DNA from: an uncultured Pluralibacter sp.
Lineage (GTDB): Bacteria; Pseudomonadota; Gammaproteobacteria; Enterobacterales; Enterobacteriaceae
Assembly (NCBI RefSeq): GCF_913775985.1
Contig: NZ_CAJYMB010000096.1
Coordinates: 160,609 to 224,608 of the forward strand
Direction: 5' to 3'
DNA: 64,000 nucleotides
Shown here: one piece after another, positions 41,605 to 49,026 of the stretch
Position numbering within the stretch: the stretch's first letter is position 1
Layout: each line of letters starts with the position of its first letter
The notes under the pieces: model-generated
What the model was told of the DNA's origin: nothing
The model's input: the letters and a program-made list of their open reading frames with translations, nothing else
Databases searched by the model: none
Program-made: the position numbers and the translations under genes

Positions 41605-42780
41605 ATGTTTTCTTGTCGATTTACCGCCCTGTCCGGCGCGTTGCTGATTACCAGTTTGCTGGCTGGAGAAGCGTTTGCTATCGATCCGCCGCCGCGTGAA
41701 CCTTCGCGCTTTGCCCTCAGAACTAACTACCTTGAAGAGGCCAATGAAGGCATTTACGAGCTGGCGTTTGATGCCGGAGACAATACGCTTTTTGCGGCAG
41801 TCACCGATCGCGTCAACCGTGAGGCCAATAAAGGCTATCTGTACGCTTTCGACCCCGCGTCGCTGAAAATAACCCACAAGTACCCGCTGCCATGGCGGGC
41901 ATTCTCTCTCGCGCTCAACCCGCAGCAGCACCGGCTGTACGTGGGACATACCCAGTCGGCCACGCTGCGCATCAGCCTGGTTGACCCGCGCAGCGGCGCG
42001 CTAATTAAATCCAGCGACAGGCTCAGTTTTAACACGCCCAATGCGGCGGATGCCCGTTTTGAGCACCTGCGCCATATGGTCTACAGCCCGGCCGCCGGGA
42101 CGCTGTTTGTCAGCTACAGCAATATGAGGAAAGGCGCAGACGGCATGCAGCCAGTACACAAGCTGCTGATGCTCGACGGCGAGACGCTGGCCCTTAAGGG
42201 AGAGGTGGAGAATGCCTACAAAGGCACGGCCTACGGCCTGACAATCGAAGAAAAAACGCAGAAAATTTACGTCGGCGGCAAAGATTACGTTAACGAAATT
42301 GATGCGAAAACCCGGCGCCTGACGCGCACCATTACCCTCAAGGACGTGAAGCCGGAAATCACCAGCCTGCAGAATCTGCGGGTGGACGCGGCGTCAGGCA
42401 GGATCTTCGCGGTGGTTTTCGATCATCAGGATCGCCGCGGTCTGAACGACGGTCTGTACATCTTCGATCTGCACAGCGGCAGGCAGCTGGGCTACGTGCG
42501 TACCGGCGCGGGGGCCAACGCGGTGGCCTATAACCCAAAACATCAGGAACTGTACGTTAACAACTTCACGCAAGGTACCGTCAGCGTGGTGGATGCTCGC
42601 CGCTACGTGGTAACCCACACCTTCTCCGCCCCGGTTTATCCAAATCAGATGGCGCTGTCGGCGGACGGCGAGGCGCTGTATGTCGGCGTAAAAGAGGGAT
42701 TTAACCGCGACTGGGATCCGGATGTGTTTGTCGAGGGGGCAAAAGAGCGCGTGCTGCGGATCGATCTCGATAAGTCGTAG
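41605..42780 (+). CDS. Periplasmic YncE-like beta-propeller
   Basis: A 391-residue exported protein (signal cleavage near AFA-ID) made of YVTN-type propeller blades, e.g. HRLYVGHTQSATLRISLVD, TQKIYVGGKDYVNEID and QELYVNNFTQGTVSVVDAR. E. coli YncE is likewise encoded next to a TonB-dependent receptor (YncD) and is iron-regulated. It starts 39 bases after the receptor stop. Its part in uptake is unknown. Confidence 0.82.
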   Translation: MFSCRFTALSGALLITSLLAGEAFAIDPPPREPSRFALRTNYLEEANEGIYELAFDAGDNTLFAAVTDRVNREANKGYLYAFDPASLKITHKYPLPWRAFSLALNPQQHRLYVGHTQSATLRISLVDPRSGALIKSSDRLSFNTPNAADARFEHLRHMVYSPAAGTLFVSYSNMRKGADGMQPVHKLLMLDGETLALKGEVENAYKGTAYGLTIEEKTQKIYVGGKDYVNEIDAKTRRLTRTITLKDVKPEITSLQNLRVDAASGRIFAVVFDHQDRRGLNDGLYIFDLHSGRQLGYVRTGAGANAVAYNPKHQELYVNNFTQGTVSVVDARRYVVTHTFSAPVYPNQMALSADGEALYVGVKEGFNRDWDPDVFVEGAKERVLRIDLDKS

Positions 42781-42796
42781 CCGCGTTGCTAAAACA

Positions 42797-42828
42797 AAAG
42801 GCGCTCCCGCCTGAGCCGGAGCGCCTTT
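42797..42828. terminator. Bidirectional terminator between convergent genes
   Basis: AAAGGCGCTCC and GGAGCGCCTTT form an 11-bp stem with T-rich flanks on both strands. It ends the iron cluster and the hiuH gene. Confidence 0.85.
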
Positions 42829-42844
42829 GCCTGTACCGCTGCCG

Positions 42845-43258
42845 TTAGTTGCCGCGGTAGGTTGAGTAGCCGTACTGGCTCAGCAGCAGCGGAATATGCA
42901 GCTTTTCGTTGGTGCTGGAGACGGTGTACAGCACCGGGATCTCCGGGAAGAAGGTTTTCAGCTTCTGTTGGCTAAAGTAGTCGCCGGTTTTGAAGGTGAC
43001 TCGGTACACCCCCGGCTCCATGTCTTTGTCCTGCGGATAGAGCGACTTAATGCGTCCGTTTTGATCCGTTTTGCCTTCCGCCAGCGTCGTCCACTGGCCC
43101 TGCTGCTGCTTCTCCAGCGTTACCGCAACGTCCGGAGACGGCACGCCGGTTTGCTGGTTGAGGATATGCACGCTCAGCGTGCCCTCCGGCGCGGCAAGGG
43201 CGGCAGCGGAGGTGAGGGCCAGAGCAGGTAACAGCAGCAGAGCGGAGATCTTTTTCAT
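42845..43258 (-). CDS. hiuH: Periplasmic 5-hydroxyisourate hydrolase (transthyretin-like)
   Basis: A 137-residue protein with signal peptide (cleavage near LAA-PE) and transthyretin fold. The N-terminal active-site His lies in [11 protein letters not shown], Arg in [11 protein letters not shown], and the C-terminus reads YGYSTYRGN. The usual ending is YRGS; here the last residue is Asn, a mild change. It hydrolyses 5-hydroxyisourate, the product of urate oxidation, or scavenges it in the periplasm. Confidence 0.9.
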   Translation of the reverse strand: MKKISALLLLPALALTSAAALAAPEGTLSVHILNQQTGVPSPDVAVTLEKQQQGQWTTLAEGKTDQNGRIKSLYPQDKDMEPGVYRVTFKTGDYFSQQKLKTFFPEIPVLYTVSSTNEKLHIPLLLSQYGYSTYRGN

Positions 43259-43352
43259 TGTGTATTCCCTTCGGTGAGTGATGGTAAAAAACTAGCACTC
43301 TTTTTGCGGGATAGAGTTAAATTTTCCGTGATAACTCTTTTGTCTCAGGGCG

Positions 43353-44021
43353 TTACTCCTCTCCCGCTTTATCCTCGTCGCCGTAAAAAAGCCGGCCGAT
43401 GCGGATGATATCGCGCCCCTGCGCCTTGCGGTGCAGGTTGGAGTCCCGCAGCGAATAGACGCAGCCGCAGTACTCCTGCTGGTAAAAGCGCTCGCGCTTG
43501 CTTATCTCAATCATCCGCGACGCGCCGCCCTGCTTGCGCCAGTTGTAGTCCCAGTAAACCAGCCCCGGATAGGGCCGCGCGGCGCGAATACCGCAGTCGG
43601 TTATCTGCTGCATATTCTTCCAGCGCGAGATCCCAAGCGAGCTGCTGATCGCGCCAAAGCCGTGCTCGTGGGCGTACAGCGCCGTGCGCTCAAAGCGCAT
43701 ATCAAAACACATGGTGCAGCGAATGCCGCGCTCCGGCTCGTGCTCCATGCCTTTCGCCCGGGCGAACCAGTTATCGGTATCGTAATCGGCGTCGATAAAC
43801 GGCACGCCGTGCTGCTGCGCAAAGCGAATATTCTCCTCTTTGCGGATCAGGTACTCCTTCTGCGGATGAATATTCGGGTTGTAGAAGAAGATGGTGTAAT
43901 CAATTCCCGAGGCCTGAATTGCCTCCATCACTTCCCCGGAGCAGGGGGCGCAGCAGGAGTGCAGCAGGAGCTTGCTGGCACCGTTGGGCAGTTCGAGCTG
44001 CGGGCGTTTAAAGTCGGTCAT
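43353..44021 (-). CDS. queH: Epoxyqueuosine reductase QueH
   Basis: A 222-residue protein of the DUF208 family. Cys pairs are seen in [24 protein letters not shown] and [10 protein letters not shown], which hold the iron-sulfur and adjacent iron centre. It performs the last step of queuosine tRNA modification, as the non-orthologous alternative to QueG. ATG 44021 is used, four codons into the longest frame. It stands alone. Confidence 0.9.
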   Translation of the reverse strand: MTDFKRPQLELPNGASKLLLHSCCAPCSGEVMEAIQASGIDYTIFFYNPNIHPQKEYLIRKEENIRFAQQHGVPFIDADYDTDNWFARAKGMEHEPERGIRCTMCFDMRFERTALYAHEHGFGAISSSLGISRWKNMQQITDCGIRAARPYPGLVYWDYNWRKQGGASRMIEISKRERFYQQEYCGCVYSLRDSNLHRKAQGRDIIRIGRLFYGDEDKAGEE

Positions 44022-44093
44022 GGCAAAAGTCACCGTGGCGTGAGCGAATAAGTGCCAATATTAACACTTCAGTCACAAACTGGCACCGCCGGG

Positions 44094-44720
44094 TTAGCGG
44101 ATGGCTACCCAGCGCCATCCCAGCAGGACGGTGGCGGCGATAATCGTGGCAAAAGCCGCCGCGTGGGATACCAGATCCCACACCTGCAGGTGTACCGGAT
44201 GGCAAAACGACAGCAGGGTAACCGCCATACAGCCGACGCCGCTTCCGGCGGTCGCCAGACTGCGCAGCGGCGTCAGGCTGCGGGTTTTTCGCAGCCACGC
44301 GATAACCAGCGCCGCCATCGGCACGCTGACGGTGACCATAAAGGTGTAGCAGCGGGGTTCGCTTCCGGCAGCGTGCTGCGGAGCGTGGCCGAGGCTGAAC
44401 AGCAGCGTGACGCCCCACATCAGCAGCAGCGGGGCGAATGCCCGCCAGCCGAGCGGGCGGCGTCCGGCGATGCTCATAATAAAGGCGTTGCGCACCGCCA
44501 GCAGGCCGGTAATAAACGCCAGCCCCAGCTGTAGCGCGGCCAGCGTTACCCCGGCCTGAGTCCAGTCGGTGCTTTCGCGCGGCACCAGCAGGCCGAAAAG
44601 CGCGCCGCAGGGCAGGGCGAAAAGCGTCCACAACAGCACTCGCCGGTCCACGCCCGGCGGGCGGCGAACCGGCCGGGCCGAGCGGCCTAACGCTTCAATT
44701 AATGCATTATGACGGGTCAT
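44094..44720 (-). CDS. NrsF-type (DUF1109) membrane anti-sigma factor
   Basis: A 208-residue protein with six predicted helices and four cysteines at 38, 124, 164 and 173. The positions of Cys124 and Cys173 resemble the paired cysteines needed for metal/redox sensing in NrsF of Caulobacter. It overlaps the sigma gene by 14 bases, as expected of a cognate anti-sigma. Oxidation or metal stress would release the sigma factor (inference from the family). Confidence 0.85.
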   Translation of the reverse strand: MTRHNALIEALGRSARPVRRPPGVDRRVLLWTLFALPCGALFGLLVPRESTDWTQAGVTLAALQLGLAFITGLLAVRNAFIMSIAGRRPLGWRAFAPLLLMWGVTLLFSLGHAPQHAAGSEPRCYTFMVTVSVPMAALVIAWLRKTRSLTPLRSLATAGSGVGCMAVTLLSFCHPVHLQVWDLVSHAAAFATIIAATVLLGWRWVAIR

Positions 44721-45276
44721 TATTGGCTCCTGAACGGCGAAGTGCGCCGAGCGCCCGGTAAAGCAGCGACTTCACCGCGGAAACGGTCAGGTTGTTTTCC
44801 CGGGCTGCTTCGGCGAGGGTCATCTCCTGCAGATGAACGTGCTCGACGATTTGCCGCTGGCGATCGGGCAGGCGGCTCAGGTGCTGCATCAGCTCTTCCT
44901 GCGCCTCCTGTTGAACGAAAGGCGAAGGGGCGGCCACCTGCGCAGCCTCAAGTGTCGTAACATCGTCGGACACCTCCCGCCGCCAGCGCCGCCCGCGGCT
45001 GCGCAACGCATCCACCGCTCTGGCGTTGGCGATAGCCACCAGCCAGGGCATAAACGGACACGCCGGATCGTAGGTGTGGCGGATGCGGTGCAGGGTCAGC
45101 AGGACATCCTGGATCGTATCTTCCACCAGATCCGCTCCGCTAATCTGCCGGCTAACGATCGTGCGGATCGTCGGCACCAGCGCGCGCAGCAGCCGGGTAT
45201 AGGCTTCCCTGTCCCCGGCCTGGGCGCGGGCCATCGAGGCCGGCCACGCCTCTTTCGGCAGGCGGTCGTCAGCCAT
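44707..45276 (-). CDS. ECF sigma factor (SigF-like)
   Basis: A 189-residue sigma factor with region 2 (DLVEDTIQDVLLTLHRIRHTYD) and region 4 (LPDRQRQIVEHVHLQEMTLAEAA, helix-turn-helix LTVSAVKSLLYRAL). It belongs to the group controlled by NrsF/DUF1109 anti-sigmas. It is the third gene of an operon with a periplasmic peroxiredoxin and its probable reductase, likely its own targets. Confidence 0.9.
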   Translation of the reverse strand: MADDRLPKEAWPASMARAQAGDREAYTRLLRALVPTIRTIVSRQISGADLVEDTIQDVLLTLHRIRHTYDPACPFMPWLVAIANARAVDALRSRGRRWRREVSDDVTTLEAAQVAAPSPFVQQEAQEELMQHLSRLPDRQRQIVEHVHLQEMTLAEAARENNLTVSAVKSLLYRALGALRRSGANNDPS

Positions 45277-45294
45277 GCCGGTTCTGAGGTTGAA

Positions 45295-46527
45295 TCACGC
45301 CTTTTTCCCCGCGGCCTTATCCAGCGCGTTAACCACGATAGCGGGCGTCAGCACCTGGGGCAGCACCTGCGGCTTGCCGCCGTCGGCGGGATAGACCATG
45401 TACAGCGGCAGCCCGCCCTGGCCAAACTGGCCGAGCGCGTCGTCGATATCGGCGTTAAATTTGGTGGAGTCCGCCACCATGTACAGCGTGCCGGTGCGCG
45501 CCATCGCCGTTTTCACCGCATCGGTAGAGAGCGAGGTTTTATCGTTAACCTGGCAGGTAATACACCAGGAGGCGGTGAAGTTAACAAAAATAGCCTGTCC
45601 TTTACCCCGGTGCTCCGCCACCGCCTGCGGTGACCAGACCAGCGGTGCAGATTCAGCACCAGCGCGGGCCGTTTCCGGCGCGCCGCCGGGCTTCATGACG
45701 GCGGGAAGCGGTGCCAGCACGGCGATAAGCAGCAGCGCAACGGCGGCGTACTGTAGCTGGTAGCCGCGCCCCGCCATCTGCCGCCGCTGGGCGATGCCGT
45801 ACAGCCAGGCGGCAAAGCCCAGCGCCACCGACCCCGCCAGCAGCGTGCCGAGCGCCGCGGTGCCCGCCTGCTGCGCCAGCACCCATACCAGCCAGGCGTA
45901 AGCGCCAAACATCGGAAACGCCAGCGCGCACTTGACGGTGTTCATCCACGCGCCGGGGCGCGGCAGCCGTTTGGCCAGCGCGGGGAACAGCGATACCAGC
46001 GTAAAGGGCGCGGCAAAGCCGAGGGCCAGGAAGAAGAAGATCGCCAGCGCCGCCGCGGGCGGCTGCACCAGCGCGTAGCCAATAGCGCTGGCCATAAACG
46101 GCGCAGAGCAGGGAGTGGCGACAATAATCGCCAGCGCCCCGGTCAGGGCCGATCGCAGAAACTCGCCGCGGCCGACGTTAATTTCACCGGCGCGCTGCAG
46201 GGAGAGGCCTACCTCAAAGACGCCGAGCAGGTTGAGGGCCGCGCCGAGGATCACCAGCGCCAGCAGGGAGATCACCAGCGGCGACTGGAGCTGGAAGCCC
46301 CAGCCTACCGCGCTGCCGCCGGCGCGCACCGCCAGCAGAACGCCGGCCAGCACCATCATAGTCACCAGCGTGCCGAGCAGAAACGCCAGCCCTTCCCGGC
46401 GCGCGCCGGGGGCGCTGCCGTCGTGGCGGATAAGCCCCAGCGCCTTCAGCGAGATAATGGGAAACACGCAGGGCATTACGTTCAGGATAATGCCGCCCAA
46501 AAAGGCGGCGAACAGTGCGGTTAGCAT
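45295..46527 (-). CDS. DsbD/ScsB-type membrane thiol reductant conduit
   Basis: A 410-residue protein without the N-terminal DsbD-alpha domain or a signal peptide. A transmembrane part of about eight helices carries the conduit cysteines Cys20 (VMPCVFP) and Cys140 (ATPCSAP). A periplasmic thioredoxin domain follows with ASWCITC. It moves electrons from cytosolic thioredoxin to the periplasm. The gene 13 bases upstream encodes a periplasmic peroxiredoxin, the likely client; this fits the envelope peroxide-reduction pathway described for ScsB-type proteins. Confidence 0.88.
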   Translation of the reverse strand: MLTALFAAFLGGIILNVMPCVFPIISLKALGLIRHDGSAPGARREGLAFLLGTLVTMMVLAGVLLAVRAGGSAVGWGFQLQSPLVISLLALVILGAALNLLGVFEVGLSLQRAGEINVGRGEFLRSALTGALAIIVATPCSAPFMASAIGYALVQPPAAALAIFFFLALGFAAPFTLVSLFPALAKRLPRPGAWMNTVKCALAFPMFGAYAWLVWVLAQQAGTAALGTLLAGSVALGFAAWLYGIAQRRQMAGRGYQLQYAAVALLLIAVLAPLPAVMKPGGAPETARAGAESAPLVWSPQAVAEHRGKGQAIFVNFTASWCITCQVNDKTSLSTDAVKTAMARTGTLYMVADSTKFNADIDDALGQFGQGGLPLYMVYPADGGKPQVLPQVLTPAIVVNALDKAAGKKA

Positions 46528-46540
46528 GGTTTTATCCGCC

Positions 46541-47086
46541 TCAGGAGTGCGACTCGGCGTACTGTTTGACGGCGGCCATTGATTTCTGAATGTGCTCGTC
46601 CGGGTTGCGGTCGGTGTAGCTCATCAGAATCTTGCCGTCCGGCGCGATGACAAACGAGGTGCGGTCAGAAACGGTTTTGCCGTTCATCTGCATCTGAGTC
46701 TGATACTCCCCGGCCACTTTGGCACCCGGATCGGCGGCGACGGCGAACTTATTGCGGCACTCTACCTGCGAGAACTTGCCTACCTGATCGATGTTGCCGG
46801 CGGTCACGCCTACCACGGTTGCCCCCAGCTTATTGAACTGGTCGGTGGCCTCCGCAAAATCGTGTGCCTCAAGCGTGCAGCCTTTGGTGAATGCCGCCGG
46901 GAAGAAGTAGAGCACAACCGGCCCTTTTTTCAGCGCCTGCTGCAGGGAAAAATCCATCGGCTTGCCGCCCAGCGCGGCTTTCAGAGTGAAGTCCGGCGCG
47001 GCAGCGCCCTTTTCCAGCGCGGCATTGGCGGTGAAAGTGGCAGTAAGCAGCGCGGCGGCGCAGAACAGCGAGAGGCGATGTTTCAT
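46541..47086 (-). CDS. Periplasmic peroxiredoxin (AhpC/TSA-BCP type)
   Basis: A 181-residue exported peroxiredoxin (signal cleavage near ANA-AL). The peroxidatic Cys sits in FPAAFTKGCTLEAHDF and a possible resolving Cys in VECRNKF. It reduces peroxides in the envelope. It is first in the operon peroxiredoxin, DsbD-like, sigma, anti-sigma, so the enzyme pair is probably induced by the sigma it travels with. Confidence 0.88.
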   Translation of the reverse strand: MKHRLSLFCAAALLTATFTANAALEKGAAAPDFTLKAALGGKPMDFSLQQALKKGPVVLYFFPAAFTKGCTLEAHDFAEATDQFNKLGATVVGVTAGNIDQVGKFSQVECRNKFAVAADPGAKVAGEYQTQMQMNGKTVSDRTSFVIAPDGKILMSYTDRNPDEHIQKSMAAVKQYAESHS

Positions 47087-47181
47087 CAGGAAGCTCCGGT
47101 AGAAAAAGAGTGGGTTGTCATAAGAGAGTTCGTTCGGGTGCTAAGGAAAGTTTCGCTGCTGCGAAAATTCTTGCCACTTCA
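47087..47181. promoter_or_regulatory. Promoter region of the peroxiredoxin operon, with palindrome
   Basis: A palindrome TTTCGC-TGCT-GCGAAA at 47151-47166 lies 65 bases ahead of the gene. It could be an operator or part of the ECF promoter; I could not fix -35 and -10 boxes by eye. Confidence 0.35.
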
Positions 47182-47242
47182 TTTTTCTGATTCAGGGGCA
47201 GGGGAGGAAATTGCCGGACGGGCAGAACGCCGCCCGGCGAAA
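47182..47242. repeat. Direct repeat, left copy, at the toxin island edge
   Basis: A 61-base element with a second copy at 54842-54904 in the same orientation. The first 15 bases (TTTTTCTGATTCAGG) and last 30 (starting GCCGGACGGGCAGAAC) are identical; the middle differs. The last part can form a 9-bp stem, so it resembles a REP-type hairpin. The two copies bracket the whole Rhs/toxin island. Confidence 0.8.
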
Positions 47243-47321
47243 CCTGCATCTGCGTGGCGCCAAGCGTCGCGCCATTGTGTTCAGGGTATTGGAGTGCTGC
47301 GGGGTCAACAGCCCATCGTGG

Positions 47322-47366
47322 CTATGGCCGTACCCTGCATCCCGTGTCTAACAATTTTAATGTCAT
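47322..47366 (-). pseudogene. Remnant start of an immunity gene
   Basis: An ATG overlaps the stop of the displaced WHH toxin tip (AAATGA), the usual toxin-immunity junction. Only 14 codons (MTLKLLDTG...) remain before a stop. The rest of the gene seems lost at the left junction of the island. Confidence 0.45.
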
Positions 47367-47687
47367 TTTGTCACCTGTTGGCCGTGTTTAGGAATTCGAC
47401 CTCTCAGCCATCCTTTGCTGTGAGATATTCTTATAGCTTCCGGCGAGCCGTACTTTACGCCAAAATATTTTTCAAACTGCGACACTGGCCCTCTATGAGG
47501 AAGAGACGCTACATGTTCATCAGTAGTAACCAGCTGCATTGTTGTTTTACCTGTTTCAGGATTAAAATCATCGAGATGATGGCATGTGTATTACCCTGCA
47601 TCATCTCTATTTCTCCCTGCTAATCCATGAGGTTTAGCCACAACCCTTGAATAGACCGGATGAAATTGTAATTCATGCCTGTCTATT
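47363..47687 (-). pseudogene. Displaced Rhs/toxin tip, WHH nuclease type, broken by stop codon
   Basis: One reading frame gives HELQFHPVYSRVVAK, then GLAGRNRDDAG, a TAA stop at 47591-47593, then YTCHHLDDFNPETGKTTMQL and FEKYFGVKYGSPEAIR, ending KGWLRGRIPKHGQQVTK. This matches the WHH-type HNH nuclease pattern AGYTWHH...TMQLV from polymorphic toxins. An extra TAA codon stands between AG and YT, and the signature Trp is Cys. No start codon or Rhs core precedes it. It is a dead, displaced toxin tip. Confidence 0.7.
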
Positions 47688-48029
47688 TTATTTCTTTAAT
47701 AACCTAGAAAAGATAAAAGGGAGTTGTTCTTCGGCTTCTTGAAAAAAAGAAATAATTTCATCCCGATTACTAATGTTAGGTCTTTCTATATATATATAAC
47801 CCGATGAATCAGAAAGGTCTGCATTAAAATAAAAACCATCTTTAGAGTTTATTTCAATAACGATTTCATCATGTTCAATATCATTTGCAGAGCCATCATC
47901 AAGCAATATGCTAAAATAAAGGTTAGAAATGGTATTGATATATTTGACCTCAATTGAGGTTGATGCAATATAGTGGCCGCACCACCGTTCCTTTAATTCG
48001 CATAACTTACTGAAAATAAAATTATTCAT
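47688..48029 (-). CDS. Probable immunity protein for the displaced tip upstream
   Basis: A 113-residue acidic, cytosolic protein of unknown family (MNNFIFSKLCELKERW...). ATG 48029 has AGGTG eight bases ahead and starts seven bases after the stop of the displaced toxin tip. That tight toxin-immunity spacing and low GC content support an immunity role. The frame is intact though its toxin is broken. The fold is unknown. Confidence 0.6.
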   Translation of the reverse strand: MNNFIFSKLCELKERWCGHYIASTSIEVKYINTISNLYFSILLDDGSANDIEHDEIVIEINSKDGFYFNADLSDSSGYIYIERPNISNRDEIISFFQEAEEQLPFIFSRLLKK

Positions 48030-48036
48030 AGCTCCG

Positions 48037-48433
48037 TCACCTACCACAAGATTTTTTTACCGCTTTCGTATACGGTGATACTTGATCTGTACCTCGAGTA
48101 CTAGCCCAAACTCTTAACTTAGACTTGTCAGGGTCACCAGCAGGTCTCACAGATGCATGGTTTATACCATCTTGAATTACATCTAATTCATTATCATTAA
48201 GTACTTTCACATTGAGAGTTTGATATTTACCTGTTAATGGCTTCTCTATTGTTGTCGATAATCCGGTAGTTATATCTTTGTCCGGTCGCGAAGTTAAGTT
48301 TGAATCCGTCCTATCCCATGCGATAAATAGAGGCATCAGTTAATTTTTTGTCCAACCCCCACGGATCAATCCAACCCAGCGGATTCGGCCCATACTGATA
48401 AAGATTCCAGCCCCCCGCCCGCCCAATCGGATC
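48037..48433 (-). pseudogene. Displaced Rhs C-terminal tip with single-base frameshift
   Basis: The segment begins with 71 bases of Rhs core end (DPIGRAGGWNLYQYGPNPLG, then WIDPWGL) and continues DKKLTDASIYRMG to a stop. Skipping one base near 48312-48314 restores SIYRMGRTDSNLTSRPDKD, which runs on in the 99-residue frame to YTKAVKKSCGR. The tip has HASVRPAGDPDKSKLRVWAS and PYTKAV, a pattern I recall from other Rhs tips, of unknown activity. Classic displaced-tip layout: a scrap of core, a tip, then immunity. Confidence 0.8.
48363..48433. repeat. 71-bp copy of the rhs core end
   Basis: Matches 49441-49511 inside the full rhs gene at 69 of 71 bases, same orientation, 1078 bases apart. Recombination between the two would swap the active tip for the displaced one. 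Confidence 0.9.
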
Positions 48434-48643
48434 GTAGGGACTGCCCCCGACGCCATCGTACCTTTTAACACGCTGCAACCCGTGCTATCCCTGCATTTTT
48501 AAAGAGCGATTTTTACAGCATTAACACCTCGTTAACCCGGGTTTCCTGAAAGCACGCAGGATCAAGCCATCAGGAATGAGTTGGTGCAGATTAAAAATGT
48601 GCTCAGGCTAGTTAAGCAGGATGTACTGAGTTAAGTAAAATAG

Positions 48644-48671
48644 CCGGAAGGATCATCAAGATCGCTTCCGG
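48644..48671. terminator. Hairpin after the rhs immunity gene
   Basis: CCGGAAG and CTTCCGG enclose a 14-base loop, with a T-rich stretch after it on both strands. It lies seven bases beyond the immunity stop. Confidence 0.6.
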
Positions 48672-48678
48672 ATTTTAT

Positions 48679-49026
48679 TCAAAATGTTATAAATGCATCA
48701 TTGTTCAAATAGTAATTTAATCCTGCTATAAAATCTTCCATTGAAGCCTGTTTCTTTTGGTTCAATGCACTTCTTAGTACATCTTCAAATTGTTCACCAT
48801 AAAAAAACAGTTCTAGTTTATGCTGTACAACAAAATCAGGATACTCTTCTTCATCATCATCACTAATTGTCGGGTAATGCTCTAAGTAGACAATAAGATC
48901 CTTTGTAGCGGAAGAGATATATCCCTTAGTATATAAACAGAAGTTATTACTTTGGTAATCGTTTACCGTAATATCTGTTATTAGCTGGCTTAATTTATAT
49001 TCTTTTTGAAAAATTAATTCTTTCAT
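48679..49026 (-). CDS. Cognate immunity protein of the Rhs WHH toxin
   Basis: A 115-residue acidic protein (a DDDEEEYPD stretch) of unknown family. Its ATG overlaps the rhs stop (ATGA), with a GGGGGG run eight bases ahead; an ATG two codons earlier sits too near that run. Position, coupling and low GC are those of an Rhs immunity gene. It should bind and block the WHH nuclease tip (inference). Confidence 0.78.
   Translation of the reverse strand: MKELIFQKEYKLSQLITDITVNDYQSNNFCLYTKGYISSATKDLIVYLEHYPTISDDDEEEYPDFVVQHKLELFFYGEQFEDVLRSALNQKKQASMEDFIAGLNYYLNNDAFITF

Noticed and set aside
46592-47623. 343-codon plus-strand frame across the peroxiredoxin gene and the island edge
   Set aside because: Its first half is antisense to peroxiredoxin and its second half crosses the repeat and toxin remnant; no ribosome site or domain.
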